Of a stretch of 64,000 nucleotides of DNA, positions 24,001-34,630 are shown in pieces. This stretch comes from Symbiodinium natans (lineage: Eukaryota; Sar; Dinophyceae; Suessiales; Symbiodiniaceae). Within the stretch, counting starts at the first letter, position 1; every line of letters starts with the position of its first letter. The notes beneath the pieces are model-generated. The model saw nothing but the letters and a program-made list of their open reading frames with translations, was not told where the DNA came from and did no database searches. Made by a program: the position numbers and the translations under genes. The DNA is taken from positions 377,001 through 441,000 of the forward strand of contig CAJNDS010002271.1 in assembly GCA_905221605.1 (NCBI GenBank), written 5' to 3'.

Positions 24001-24690
24001 CACGAGCACAGCTGCATCGGCACATGACATGAGACATGACTGTAAAGCTTCTGGGCAGAACAAAACATCCCACCACAAGAAATCTTCACAAGGAAAATAC
24101 ATGGTTAAGGGTCCCATGTAAGACATCGAAATCGTGATCACCCCGCCAAAGGATGATTTGCAGCGCTTTGCAAAGCAGGCTTTCAGAACGATTTTTGGTG
24201 GGAATTACTGCTATACATGCCCAGAGCAAGACAGCCAACAAGCCTCATATCAGCAAGTGCAGAGCAACACTCGGTTTGTCCTTTGCTGCCGTGGGCCGAC
24301 ATACCGCACTCCAGGGCCGCCACCGTTTTGGTGGGCTTTGTACAGGCCTGCGGGCACCTCCTAACCTTTGACCTTTGGGCACCTTGTGAGCTCTGAGGCT
24401 CCAAGCGAGTCTGCTTGCCAGCTCCGCAAGCTGCAAGAGTATCGGCATCACATGGCTGTGATGGGTAAAGGAGAGGTTACCGGCCACATGCAAAAGTTGT
24501 CAATCTCTTAAAGATTTGAAGGTGATCCAATGCAATTCAAGAAAATTGCACACAAGCTCGGGTACAGTGGTACCAGCCAGTGACTGCATCCACAAGAGGC
24601 ATCATGAGCATTTCAAGAAATTGCTTCTATCAAATTCGGGTTCATTTAAACACACATGCAACGAAAAGTTGTCGGTCATCATCATTGGGC
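24001..24690. other. No gene recognised between LINE and copia remnants
   Basis: Short frames here have no recognisable motif. Confidence 0.4.
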
Positions 24691-24696
24691 TCATTC

Positions 24697-25890
24697 TCAT
24701 GTATCATCGTGTGGTTCGGGCTCCGGAAGGTTCTGGTGCACTGGATTTGGCATCTGTTGACCACCAACATGGAGAATGTGGAACATGGCAGTCAAACGGG
24801 CAATGTCCTGGCGACGTGCGAGCTCTCGAGCCCACAACTGACATAGTCGGCACAAGTCGTACTCACCAGGAAACTCAAGCTGCAATTGCCCATATGGCAA
24901 TCTGCGAACATATCGTGCCCTTCTCAGACCATCACAATCCCCAAGGAGATGAAAACGGGTTCCATTTTGCGGCGCAATCCAAACCTCAGCGTCCTCCCTA
25001 ACCCGAAGGATGTCGTCATCTTGCAGCAATGGAAGCTGCTGGTTTTCTGCTGGCTGATTTGCAGGAATCAGAGGGACAGCTGGCAGCACATCAATGGCTG
25101 CGGCCTCGCCAACCATTTCATAGAGCGCAACCAGCTCGGCCTGGTTCTGGTAGGCTGGTCCATGGCCTCCGGGATACACATCGTCATCGTCAGGTTCTGA
25201 GTCTGGCTGCTCAGATTCAAGTTCAGAATCACTCGGTGTCGCAGGCGGCGATCGACCGAGGATCTCTGCACGAGTCCGTGGCGAGTAATGTTGTAAGCCT
25301 AGACTTTCACGGCTGCTTTCTGATGTGGTGTCAAGGTTCTCTGCAAGAGCAGGTGCTTCGGCTAGCAATGGTTGCTCAGCCTCTGTTGCTTCAAGCCTAA
25401 ACCAACTACGTACCCACCTAACTAAGGGCCACTCCAAAAGGGATGCAAAGTTCATGTTGGCGCTGGCACGGCCAAGCATGAATGCGATGCATACTGTCAA
25501 GGTGACAACGAAGACAAAGCTGGTCCATGGGTATGCATCCTCGCCTGCTGATGCAGGCGAGTCAGGCACAAACTGTGCTCGGTCCTCATCATCCGCAGCC
25601 TTGTTACCCACGACCTGAACCAGCAATGCAAGAAGATGCAACGCCTCGGCATTCCCTCGACCTGTGCTCCTCACAGCACGAAGAAACTTCTTTGCCTGCT
25701 CACGGCGTTGGAGTTCCTCAAACTCAGTTGTCCCGACCAATGAAAATCCATCGTGTGAATCACGGATTCCAAGGATGTGGCTCAAGGTACGGACACGGGC
25801 TCCTGACAAGGACTTTGTAAACAAATCAGCAGGATTCGTCAGGGTCGGTACTGCGTGTAGCGACCGGAGATATGGCGAAGACGTCCGCAT
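24697..25890 (-). pseudogene. Copia fragment: end of RNase H plus membrane tail and Cys/His domain
   Basis: The frame opens with the end of a copia RNase H (TNPADLFTKSLSG). It then has a single transmembrane segment (WTSFVFVVTLTVCIAFMLGRA), an acidic Pro/Ser/Glu-rich linker, and a C-terminal module GTRFHLLGDCDGLRRA...YDLCRLCQLW with H-x4-C and C-x2-C spacing. Such post-RNase H tails are not part of the classical copia plan. It overlaps the upstream frame by about 50 bp after a frameshift. Confidence 0.65.
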
Positions 25891-27172
25891 CCCTGCCTTC
25901 CCATGATCCCCCGAGCTGCGCTGGAGTCTGTGAACAAGTGCATGGACACATCAACACGCATGATGTGCTGCAGGGCACTGCGAAGGAGGATGCCGTCGCA
26001 CGTAGCACTCACACATGCGATATATTCACTCTCTCCACTGCTTAAGCTCACGCAGCTCTGGCTTCTGGAAAAGGTGTGAATCACCATCCCATCGAAGGCT
26101 ATGCATCCGGCACTGGTGCTCTTTCGTGTTGATCGGTTCCCTGACCAATCAGCATCAGCGAACACCTCCAAGGTGTGGGTGTCATCTCGGACAACCAGGC
26201 CGATGCCTTTGCCCTCAGTCCGAAGGCAAGTGACGTGATTCTCGTGGAAGAACATATAGTTCACCAGGCGGCGCAGGCACCGCCATGCTCCCTCATTGGG
26301 ACTCCCACACATGCTGCTCAATGTCTTTATTGCATACTGTGCAGCAGGATAATCGCTTGACACATAAAGCACTACCCCAATGCACTTTCTGTAGATTCCT
26401 GACTTCTCCTCATCAAGTGGCGTTAGCTGTGTCCATAAAGGAAGCGTGCCTGTTGGTAAAGGACTGTCCTTTGGGCGCTGTGCGGCAACGCCAAGGATTC
26501 TTGCAAGATCTACGACGTGCTTAGGGTTTGGGCTAATGCAGAAAACATCACCCTTGACCCATCTGTGTCTCCGTTTTAAGAAACTGACCTCATCGTCGGG
26601 TTGTCTCAAAAAGGAAATTGTGCAGCGATACCTGGACTTCACACACTCACTGAGCCTCTGCATGGTCGGATCGGCCCCGACTGCAAAAAGATCATCAACG
26701 TGGCAAAGACCCCCGCCTCCCCCGCCATGGCCCTCATCTGAACTTCCAGGAATGAAGAACAGTGCTGGGGCTTCTACCAGCGGTTCAATGGCCATTTCCT
26801 TTATCAGGTGTGCTTGAAACGCTTGGAACCAATCCTTGGCTCCTGAGCGTTGGCCTGGGAGGTTTCGGAGTAGCTTGTAGTATCTTTGCTCACCTCTCAC
26901 CCATATGGTCACGATGGTATCGACGGCTTGCGGAACCGTCAGATAGGCATCTGCAACGTCCAAAGATAGGGCTGTCCAGCCCTCAGGCTGACGTGCAACA
27001 AGCGCAGCTGGCAGCACACGAAGAAGCGCATTAGACGATGCAGGTGCAAACACTTCGTTGTCCACCATGGCACTGAGCCACCTGAACTCACGGGCGACAA
27101 AACGGGCCCTACGAAGGAAAGCTTCTCCACCTCCTTTCGGCGATGGTTTCACTCTCCAAGTTTTGACCATTT
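25839..27172 (-). pseudogene. Copia reverse transcriptase/RNase H fragment, 5'-truncated
   Basis: RVT_2-type RT blocks are visible: RARFVAREF, ALSLDVADAYLTV (first catalytic Asp), a variant of the YVDD box (CHVDDLF), then RNase H signatures FADADWSGN, SSGESEYIA and LFTDSSAARG. The frame stops inside RNase H and continues in another frame. The RT N-terminus and all of Gag, PR and INT are missing. The break coincides with a 212-bp repeat starting at 27173. Confidence 0.85.
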
Positions 27173-27384
27173 TTATCGCTTGTACCAAATTGGTTTGAAC
27201 CCAAAAGCTCAAGCCAGACACACAGACTCCCTGAAGCATGAACCGTGACACCCCAGGTCACCATCCCTTTCTTTTTATCAATGGGCGGATCAAGATGCAC
27301 AATCACGTGCCAGTGTAAACGCTGGTTGCGCACACGTCTTTATAGGCGCGACACCTAGTCATCCTATGGAAGCCTCAAACCCCC
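27173..27384. repeat. 212-bp direct repeat, copy 1
   Basis: By eye identical to the copy at 27882-28093. It abuts the broken 5' end of the copia fragment. Confidence 0.9.
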
Positions 27385-27881
27385 TTTTGAGGGCGAGGAC
27401 GATCTGCCTGACGCTACCTGACTCTACTCGAGCATGGGGTCCGACAGGACCGCGTGCAGGGAGTTGCGGCCGCCTTTGCGGGCCCTGCTACAACCAGGGT
27501 GGGCGGGTGGGTTCCGCCAGGAGGCGCCAAAGCGTATGAACGCAAGGCGAACGACGTGGCAGTCCGTGACGGCACGGAGAAACAGAAGCAGGGAGTTGCA
27601 GCCGCGTCAGCGGGCCCTGCTGTAGGCATGCCCAGGGTGGGCTGGGTGGGTCAAAATTTTGCGCACTGCGATGGAGCCAGTGCTGCACACATGAAGAGCT
27701 CAAGCAAACTTCGCAACATGCAGTAAAGAATACAATCAACATGCCAAGTTGTTTGCTGCACATGGCGCTATGCAAAGTATAAAATAACTTTTGGCTTCAA
27801 ACCAAGAACAACGGCCCGCCGTTTTTCATGAGGCAATTCGGAAGCAAGCGATAAAACACGATTCGCTCGCGAACAGTAAGC
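27385..27881. other. Spacer between the 212-bp repeats, with an internal imperfect duplication
   Basis: Contains two related blocks near 27456-27510 and 27594-27650, each starting gggagttgc(a/g)gccgc and ending in gggtggg-rich sequence. No protein-like frame. Confidence 0.6.
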
Positions 27882-28093
27882 TTATCGCTTGTACCAAATT
27901 GGTTTGAACCCAAAAGCTCAAGCCAGACACACAGACTCCCTGAAGCATGAACCGTGACACCCCAGGTCACCATCCCTTTCTTTTTATCAATGGGCGGATC
28001 AAGATGCACAATCACGTGCCAGTGTAAACGCTGGTTGCGCACACGTCTTTATAGGCGCGACACCTAGTCATCCTATGGAAGCCTCAAACCCCC
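27882..28093. repeat. 212-bp direct repeat, copy 2
   Basis: Same sequence and orientation as the copy at 27173-27384. Together with the ~497-bp spacer the arrangement resembles a terminal-repeat retrotransposon in miniature, though TG/CA ends and a target duplication were not found. Confidence 0.9.
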
Positions 28094-29371
28094 AATTAAC
28101 CGAAAACCAATGCAGGAGCGTCGCCGCGCTGGAAACACATTAGATCACAGGACAGTGATCCACGCCCCTCTGTAGAAGTGTGGCCATATGCCTTGAAGGG
28201 GGGAGCCTGTGCACCTTAAAGGAAAGGTGCGCACTCACGCATCCCACGGAGAGGGAGAATATGCAAACCCAGACCCACTACGTAGACCGACCTTGACAAA
28301 ACACAAAGCTTCCGGGACAAGCCGATGCCCACACAGGCATGGCAAGCGAGTGAACCAAACACGCGCCCTATGGGTATGAGCACCCGACACTGCCACTTGA
28401 ACGGCCTCCAGGAGGGCGTAAGAACCCGCACAGTGGGCAGACAGGAAGCCGGCCACATGGCGCACATGTTGTTAGCCAGTAGGTTGCCCAAGACTGGCGG
28501 CACCAACGACCACACACCAGGTTTGCCGCTTACTCCTCCCTAGACGTGCTTGGGAAGACCTGTTTCCCAGCATGTCATCCGAAGTTGACAGCTACACTCC
28601 GCTCACTGTAGAGCAGGCAGCGCACTCCGTGGACACGCGCTGACATTTGGCGTGAGCTGACGTCGCGGGCCCGTGTTGCCGTCACCACCCAGACCTGTAC
28701 TTTATTTAAATCAAAATACATTGAACACGCAGCCCAAGTGGGTGCACAGTAATGCACGAATCACTCCTTGGTGAGTGAGGTGTATCAACACACAGTGGGC
28801 CCCCCCCCCCTTGTCTCGCCTAACAGTGCGGGGAAGCAAGGCGAAGGTTCGGAACCCTTCAGACATTCACGCTCCCGTAGCAACCGACACAGCGTGCCGC
28901 AGGAATGAGATCGGCATCGAGCAGACTATGGCAAAGTACCCAGGCACCACATCTAGTCGCAGTCCTTGGGGAGGAGGCGGAGGTGGACTTGATTTCTCGG
29001 CGTTCTGAGACATGACTGTGAACAGCAGGGCCCACCTCTCTCGTCATCGCCTCCAACAGAGTGACCGCTTGGGCTCGATGACGGGATTCACTTATTTGCA
29101 CACCGACCCCTTCATTGCAGATTTGACACTCTGTGGTCCTGCACAAGTTATGGCTGCGTGGCCATAAGATGAGCCTGCAACCTATGCTGCACCGACTCCG
29201 ACATGAGGCCTGTTGTGCACGACGCATCCTTGAGGGCTTGTGGCAGACCACTCCTTCAGAGACTCCGTTATGGAAGCTTGCGCCCCAACTCATCCTTGAG
29301 GACTTGTGGCAGAGCATCCTTGGGCGACCAGTCTTGACAGCTTCACAGCCAAACTGTTCCCGGGGAACCGG
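28094..29371. repeat. Host flank with degenerate ~50-bp repeats; no gene
   Basis: From about 29220 the sequence repeats a motif like catccttgaggacttgtggcagag and a cttcacag(c/g)caaactgttcc block. The same blocks reappear beyond the far LTR at 61390-61690, so the copia element sits inside a repetitive host tract. A poly-C run lies at about 28800-28810. Confidence 0.6.
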
Positions 29372-29586
29372 TGCGAATGGCCAATCACTGCCCGACGGAC
29401 TTTTAGCACTAAGGCCAGAAGCGAGCAACAAAAGATCTTGACTTGAAAGATTTTGTCTACACAACATGGCATCCCAAAACGGAGCCTTGGGAATGGTACC
29501 TCTGGTACGCTTACATTCCTTGATTTGTGCGTGTCATCCTTGCGCTCTTTGGGCCATCCTTCGGAGTTGGCACTCTGAACTATACA
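29372..29586 (-). repeat. Copia 3' LTR
   Basis: 215 bp, by eye identical to 61065-61279. On the coding strand it begins TGTATAG right after a purine-rich GAGGGGTT (candidate polypurine tract) and ends TTCGCA. Confidence 0.9.
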
Positions 29587-29634
29587 AACCCCTCAGATGA
29601 GCTCCGTTTCAAGCGAATCTGAACCCAACCACCA

Positions 29635-31420
29635 TTAGGGACTAATAAGGTAAAAGAGGGTATATCCCGTCCATGCCTCTTGCCGTGCCTGTGTCTGGAA
29701 GACATGATCCGCGACGCTCCAAACGTCGATGACCACATAGCGATTCTGGGAATTGTTGACACAGACGGTCTGTCGAGTCCCTTGAAGTCTGTCTGGTGAG
29801 ATGGGGAGCTTTGCTTGGTGAGGGTTGAAGGAATACATACGTGGCTTGACGTGCCATCGGATCAATGCCCTAAGATCTTCACGGACTTCAAAAGTATCCT
29901 TCTTGATATGCGGCCCTCGGGTGATGAAGATAGGAAGTTCAGGGGGGACCGTTGGAGGAATACTATTGATTGGGACGAGTTCCACCCCGTATCTACTCCT
30001 ACTCAAGCCCTCCGTCTGCACCGCTTGGTGCTGTACCCCTGTGCATCGATGCTCCTTCTGAGCTGAGCGCTTCCCGTGTAAAACGGATAGCATTTTGTTC
30101 ATTCCCACTTTAAACCCTTCCCAAGCAAGCAGCAAAAAAATAGTCCATATGCAGAGTGTCCAATCCGCTGTCTCAATGCTTTCGATTGACCCATCCATCT
30201 CTCTCACCCCTCGCGATGCCTGAACTTGTGTCCAAGCCACAATTCCCGCAAGCCACTTCGTGCAAGGAGAGGTTCGAGACGGATACCCTACTGTTGAGGT
30301 TCTTTCAGAGACTGGTGGAGGCTCATGGTTTTGTGTCGGGGGTTCACACGTCTCATGCCACGAAGAGTCGCCCTCCCATATCAACTGACCATCTTCCTCA
30401 CCGTCATCGTCCTGGGACCGTGCATCCTTAGGACCCCATTGATGGACCCGGCAATCCAGGTTGGCCGTGGCGGAATCACGTCGTGACCAAAGACCCAACC
30501 CGACCAGTCCCCCCAGACAACACAACAGGACCACAACCCCACTGAAAACAGACACAGTTTCGCATGCATGCTTCAGCGTGTTCATGACTTGACCCTCGGC
30601 CAAGGAGGCGCACTGGAGAAAGCACAGGACCCCCAAGACCTTTTTCGCCGCTAGAACCTGCTCCCCATGCTTAGGCCCTCCCGTGGTCGAATCCTGTGCC
30701 CCGCTTGTACCTCCCGTCCACAGCCCAATCTGGTGTATCAGGTCGCATAGCCTACTCCACACAAACGGTTTAGTGAGAAGATCACCGAGCATCTGATCTC
30801 CACTCACGTGACGCACCCTCCACTCTTCAGCCTCTATCCGTTCACGCCACACCCGCGCCCTAATCCTCAAATGTCTGGTTCGCCATGATCCGCTACTGAA
30901 GGAGAGGATTTTTGAGGTGGCTATGTTGTCGTTTAGGAGCAGTTTGGTGGGGGGCTTGCCTAGGAGCTCTCCTACTAGAGGTTCGATAGCATCAGTGAGG
31001 ACAAGACCTTCAACACAGGCAAGGAGTTCTGCCTCAGCCGTGGATAGAGTCGTCAGAGCTTGCTTCGAACTCACCCAAGAGATGGGTGAGCCTGCCCAGA
31101 GCAGGATTGCTCCGGTCTGGCTCGGCTCGGCTAGCGGTGCGTACGACGCATCAGCATACACCATGAGCTGCTCCACTGATGGGGTCATAGACCATCCCTC
31201 CTGGCACTGGCGTTCTGGTTCTGCTGAAAACCTGAGTCCATATTCAGCTGTGTTCCGAAGATACCTGAGAGCTTGGCAACCCACCTTGTAGACATGTCGT
31301 GGCCATTTCGGGATCCACTGGCTCATCCGATTGGCGACATACGCCAGGTCAGGACGTGTCCTTGACGCCAGCCAGTTCATCTCACCTGTGAATGCCTTGG
31401 GCTCGTCGGTGGTCCTCCGC
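29635..31420 (-). CDS. Copia RNase H with a three-segment membrane tail
   Basis: The frame begins with the RT-RNase H connection (FTGEMNWLASRTRPDLAYVAN). RNase H has its acidic residues in YADASYAP, TAEAELLA and NDNIAT, and ends GDLLTKPF. About 300 further residues carry three hydrophobic stretches (VLGVLCFLQCASLAEG, VFSGVVVLLCCLGGLVGLGLW, WTLCIWTIFLLLAWEGF). Such a tail also follows RNase H in the other copia fragment at 24.7-25.9 kb. RNase H would remove the RNA template; the tail could anchor the protein to membranes. A frame change around 31.4 kb separates it from the RT. Confidence 0.85.
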
Positions 31421-34400
31421 GGTGACATGCTGCTCTGGCTCCCCCACGTCCTCTTTGAGCATCGGCACCCATGACCCTGCTTGAACCTGAGGATACTTTG
31501 ACAGCAGCTCTCGAGCGTACTTGACCTCATTGAGCACATAGTCTCCCTCAGCTGTTCGCCGCACCTGAACGCCCAAGAAGGTCAAGCCACCGGGCTCATC
31601 GATCCATTCCGGCTCAGATGTCTCCCACAAGCTGCGGACTGCTTGGATCACTTCATTGATCGCATACCTTGAACCAGTGATCAACAAATCATCCACATAA
31701 ACGCCCAGGTGTCCGACCACCTGACCGCTACACAGCACCTCCCACAGCGATGGGTCACTGTACATAGGGCGAAACTCAAAGCTGCCCCCCTGACTGCCAG
31801 TCCATTTCTTCTGTCGAAGTTCGCCGTCTCGGTACGTGCTCCATGCCTTCGGAGCAGGAGCAAGGCCGTACACCGCCTTGCGAACTAGCCAGAATGTACC
31901 AGCTTTCACGATTCCTGCGCGCACCAATATCGCGGGCGGCTTCACCGCGATCAGGTGTCGCTCTTGTAGCACCGGCCCCAATGGAGCTCTCAGGAACGCC
32001 GTCTTGACGTCCAGTCCCGCTGCGCTCCACTTGTTGAGAGCTGCCATCCGAAGTTGTGCTCTGAACGCAGTCGTGTCTAAACCTGCTGCAAACGTGGAAT
32101 ATTTCTGGAGTGTAGGAGAATGACTTTCGACTCCCCCGGCGCTGACACCTTTCGATGGATCCAGATAGTTACCACAGGCCACAATCCTGGCTCGCTTTCG
32201 CCCAGTCCCTGCCTTGACTACGAAGACCCCGCGACCCGGTATCCGCTCGATGGTGAAGCCCTTCTTCTCCAAGTCTTGAAGTTCACGTTCGGTAACACTC
32301 TCAACTGCTTCGTGCACATACTCCAAGGCATTGACCTCATCTCGAAGTGGCTCGATCCACTCATCCAAGTTCTCTTGGACTTCCTGAAGAGTGACCGACC
32401 TGGAAGTAAGAAACTCATCCGGAATGCCGCTGTTCTCATGGTCCTGAGGTGGCTTGTCGGTTTCCGCGCTGTCCGCGCTGGTCTGCATCATAGCACATCG
32501 ATGTTTCGATCCCTCACCTACACGATCACCCTGGAAAGGTGGTAAGACATCAGCCCCAAATCTCCCGAACCTGTCCTCGTCAAGATGAGACCTCATGCTA
32601 CGTATGACCGTTCTCAACTCGCCAACGTCCTTCTCAAGACTCAGCACAGTCCTCTCGACCACTTCAAGTTCACCGCTCTGATCCCTACGATCTGCGCTGA
32701 GCTGGGCCAGCCGATCTTCTTCTGCCCAGAGGATGGCAGACAACATCACCTGCTTTCGGTCTAAGGCCTCAACGATCGAGTCCACCAGAAGAGTTTGCGG
32801 CTTTTCACTGTCATCCCACCCCCGAGTTCCCACCGAGTAGTAGAAATCTGCAGGATCTTCTTCACTCAGTTCTTCTATGGCATACACTACCTTCATAGAT
32901 CCGTCCTCATCACCTAGCCCTCTCTCCCCTTGACACTCGTCCTGAGATACTTCAAGTGGATTCAAAGGGCCTCCAGAATCTGATAGAGGCGACTCCCTGA
33001 GCCCCTTACACAGGCACAGCGATGGATCAACTTGATAGCCCTTGCACCAGCAAACTTCCCCTACAACCTCCGCCCCAGGCTCCTGAGACTGAGTGGCTTG
33101 AAAATTCTTCTTCATCGCTACGCCAGTTTCAGCTCCACCTACTCCCCCTCGACCCACTGGGTCGACCAACCTGGCCCCAGAAGGAAGTGGAAATCCCAGG
33201 TCCTCAAGCTGTCCCTTCAGTGTTGGAGTGGCCGCTTGCCAGGCCCCTACCGAATACGCAACGAGAACGATGCGCTCCTGACCAACCTTCCACGGCATGA
33301 CCATACGCCAGGCGTTTGGATCCAAAGTGACATACCCATCCGTCCACGGAAGGATTTGCCCCACCAGAGGCTGCCCTTTCGCAACCTGGACTTGCGGTTG
33401 GCCCCGCAAAACATCCCCTTGTCGAGCTTGCACCCACACTTCTCCCCCTGTTTTGGGGACACAAAGAGGAACCACCACATTCCGAGACCCTTTTTGGTTG
33501 TTGAGATCTCGGTGGACGTCCATTCTGGTATTGTATCCGAGAGCTACAGACGTGAAGTGATGAGCTGGCACCACTTCCCGAATCAGCCGGACCACAAACG
33601 CAGTAAAGCCTGGAAGATCCCCCGTCAACCCAGAAGTTCCTATGACGCCACCATGACGACATGCCCCAAAGATAAATTGCGCCCCTCCATTCAAGGCAGT
33701 GCGAGAGGAGCCCGTGCGTTTGCGAAGCTCAGTCTGTTTGAGAAACTCAACAACTGCATCCCTATCCCACGGCGTCTGCGCCGCCAGAGCTGCGGCTGCC
33801 TGATCTTCTTTCATGAGCAAAGCAAGTGGATCATGAGACTCCTCATCAGGAACATCCTGGAGAGATCGAACAAGTGGAGGTTCTTCAGGGGGCGGCTGCT
33901 TGCCCGTGACCCTTCTTCGCAAGTTCACCGGCTCACACTCAGTGACTACTGCTGACCCAGGTTGCCCAGCTACTTGAACATTCTGGAAAAGAACGCTGGT
34001 CACAAACCCTTCCCCTTCCGAAGTTTCGACATAGTAGCCCCTCGACAACTCCAGCGCTGGTGCCAGCACTCGGGCGTCTTGAACTTTATCTTTCCATGCT
34101 CCCTTCCCTTTTGCAGACCATGATCTCTGTCGCACGACCACCTTTGTTCCAAACGGAATTAACGGAGGCATCTCCTTACCCAGTGCAGCCATGCTGATAC
34201 GCCACAGTCGCTCCGCTGCGTGTCTAACAGCGTGAGGCCAAAGCGTGATCGGGAGATCCGGTTGAGACTGAAGCAGAGACCTTGCAAGACCCTTGACCCG
34301 CCCCACAGCATTCTCGATTCTACCCCTAGTTTGGGGCACGTCTGGCTCCCCGGTAGTTTTGTAGATGCTTTGCAGCGCGCACCACTTGCGAAGACCCTTA

Positions 34401-34630
34401 CTCATGAATTCCCCTCCACAATCCGAATGCAGACGGACCACTGGGTACCCCGCAGCCCGAATCCGGGTGACCATCTTGGCGACCGCTTCAAGTACCGCAG
34501 CGTGTTTTTTAGACGCGAGGGGTTCCGCCATGACAAGGTTTTCCATTTTCAGCTGCTTCATTTGCAAGTTTTTGCGAATGCGAGCCCAGACCGTGTTGCA
34601 CTCTTCCTCCTCCCGTTTGTCCCCAGCCGA
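31382..34630 (-). CDS. Copia integrase C-half, 2OG-Fe(II)-oxygenase-like domain and reverse transcriptase
   Basis: N-terminal part: the integrase core with its second Asp in LHSDCGGEF and the Glu in GRIENAVGR. Middle (near residues 310-435 from the ATG at 34567): a beta-rich domain with DVHRDLNNQ (H-x-D), GGEVWV and a closing PNAWRMVMPWKVGQERIVLVAYS. This matches the layout of 2OG-Fe(II) oxygenases except that the distal His position reads Arg. C-terminal part: RVT_2 RT with AAGLDVKTAFL and YVDDLLI (about residue 957). Integrase D1 lies in the preceding frame, so a frame change near 34.62 kb splits the integrase. Confidence 0.85.
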   Translation of the reverse strand, partial: SAGDKREEEECNTVWARIRKNLQMKQLKMENLVMAEPLASKKHAAVLEAVAKMVTRIRAAGYPVVRLHSDCGGEFMSKGLRKWCALQSIYKTTGEPDVPQTRGRIENAVGRVKGLARSLLQSQPDLPITLWPHAVRHAAERLWRISMAALGKEMPPLIPFGTKVVVRQRSWSAKGKGAWKDKVQDARVLAPALELSRGYYVETSEGEGFVTSVLFQNVQVAGQPGSAVVTECEPVNLRRRVTGKQPPPEEPPLVRSLQDVPDEESHDPLALLMKEDQAAAALAAQTPWDRDAVVEFLKQTELRKRTGSSRTALNGGAQFIFGACRHGGVIGTSGLTGDLPGFTAFVVRLIREVVPAHHFTSVALGYNTRMDVHRDLNNQKGSRNVVVPLCVPKTGGEVWVQARQGDVLRGQPQVQVAKGQPLVGQILPWTDGYVTLDPNAWRMVMPWKVGQERIVLVAYSVGAWQAATPTLKGQLEDLGFPLPSGARLVDPVGRGGVGGAETGVAMKKNFQATQSQEPGAEVVGEVCWCKGYQVDPSLCLCKGLRESPLSDSGGPLNPLEVSQDECQGERGLGDEDGSMKVVYAIEELSEEDPADFYYSVGTRGWDDSEKPQTLLVDSIVEALDRKQVMLSAILWAEEDRLAQLSADRRDQSGELEVVERTVLSLEKDVGELRTVIRSMRSHLDEDRFGRFGADVLPPFQGDRVGEGSKHRCAMMQTSADSAETDKPPQDHENSGIPDEFLTSRSVTLQEVQENLDEWIEPLRDEVNALEYVHEAVESVTERELQDLEKKGFTIERIPGRGVFVVKAGTGRKRARIVACGNYLDPSKGVSAGGVESHSPTLQKYSTFAAGLDTTAFRAQLRMAALNKWSAAGLDVKTAFLRAPLGPVLQERHLIAVKPPAILVRAGIVKAGTFWLVRKAVYGLAPAPKAWSTYRDGELRQKKWTGSQGGSFEFRPMYSDPSLWEVLCSGQVVGHLGVYVDDLLITGSRYAINEVIQAVRSLWETSEPEWIDEPGGLTFLGVQVRRTAEGDYVLNEVKYARELLSKYPQVQAGSWVPMLKEDVGEPEQHVTAEDHRRAQGIHR

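Noticed and set aside
29372-29467. 202-residue ORF starting MLCRQNLSS within the 3' LTR
   Set aside because: The same start occurs in the 5' LTR; it is an LTR sequence running into host flank.
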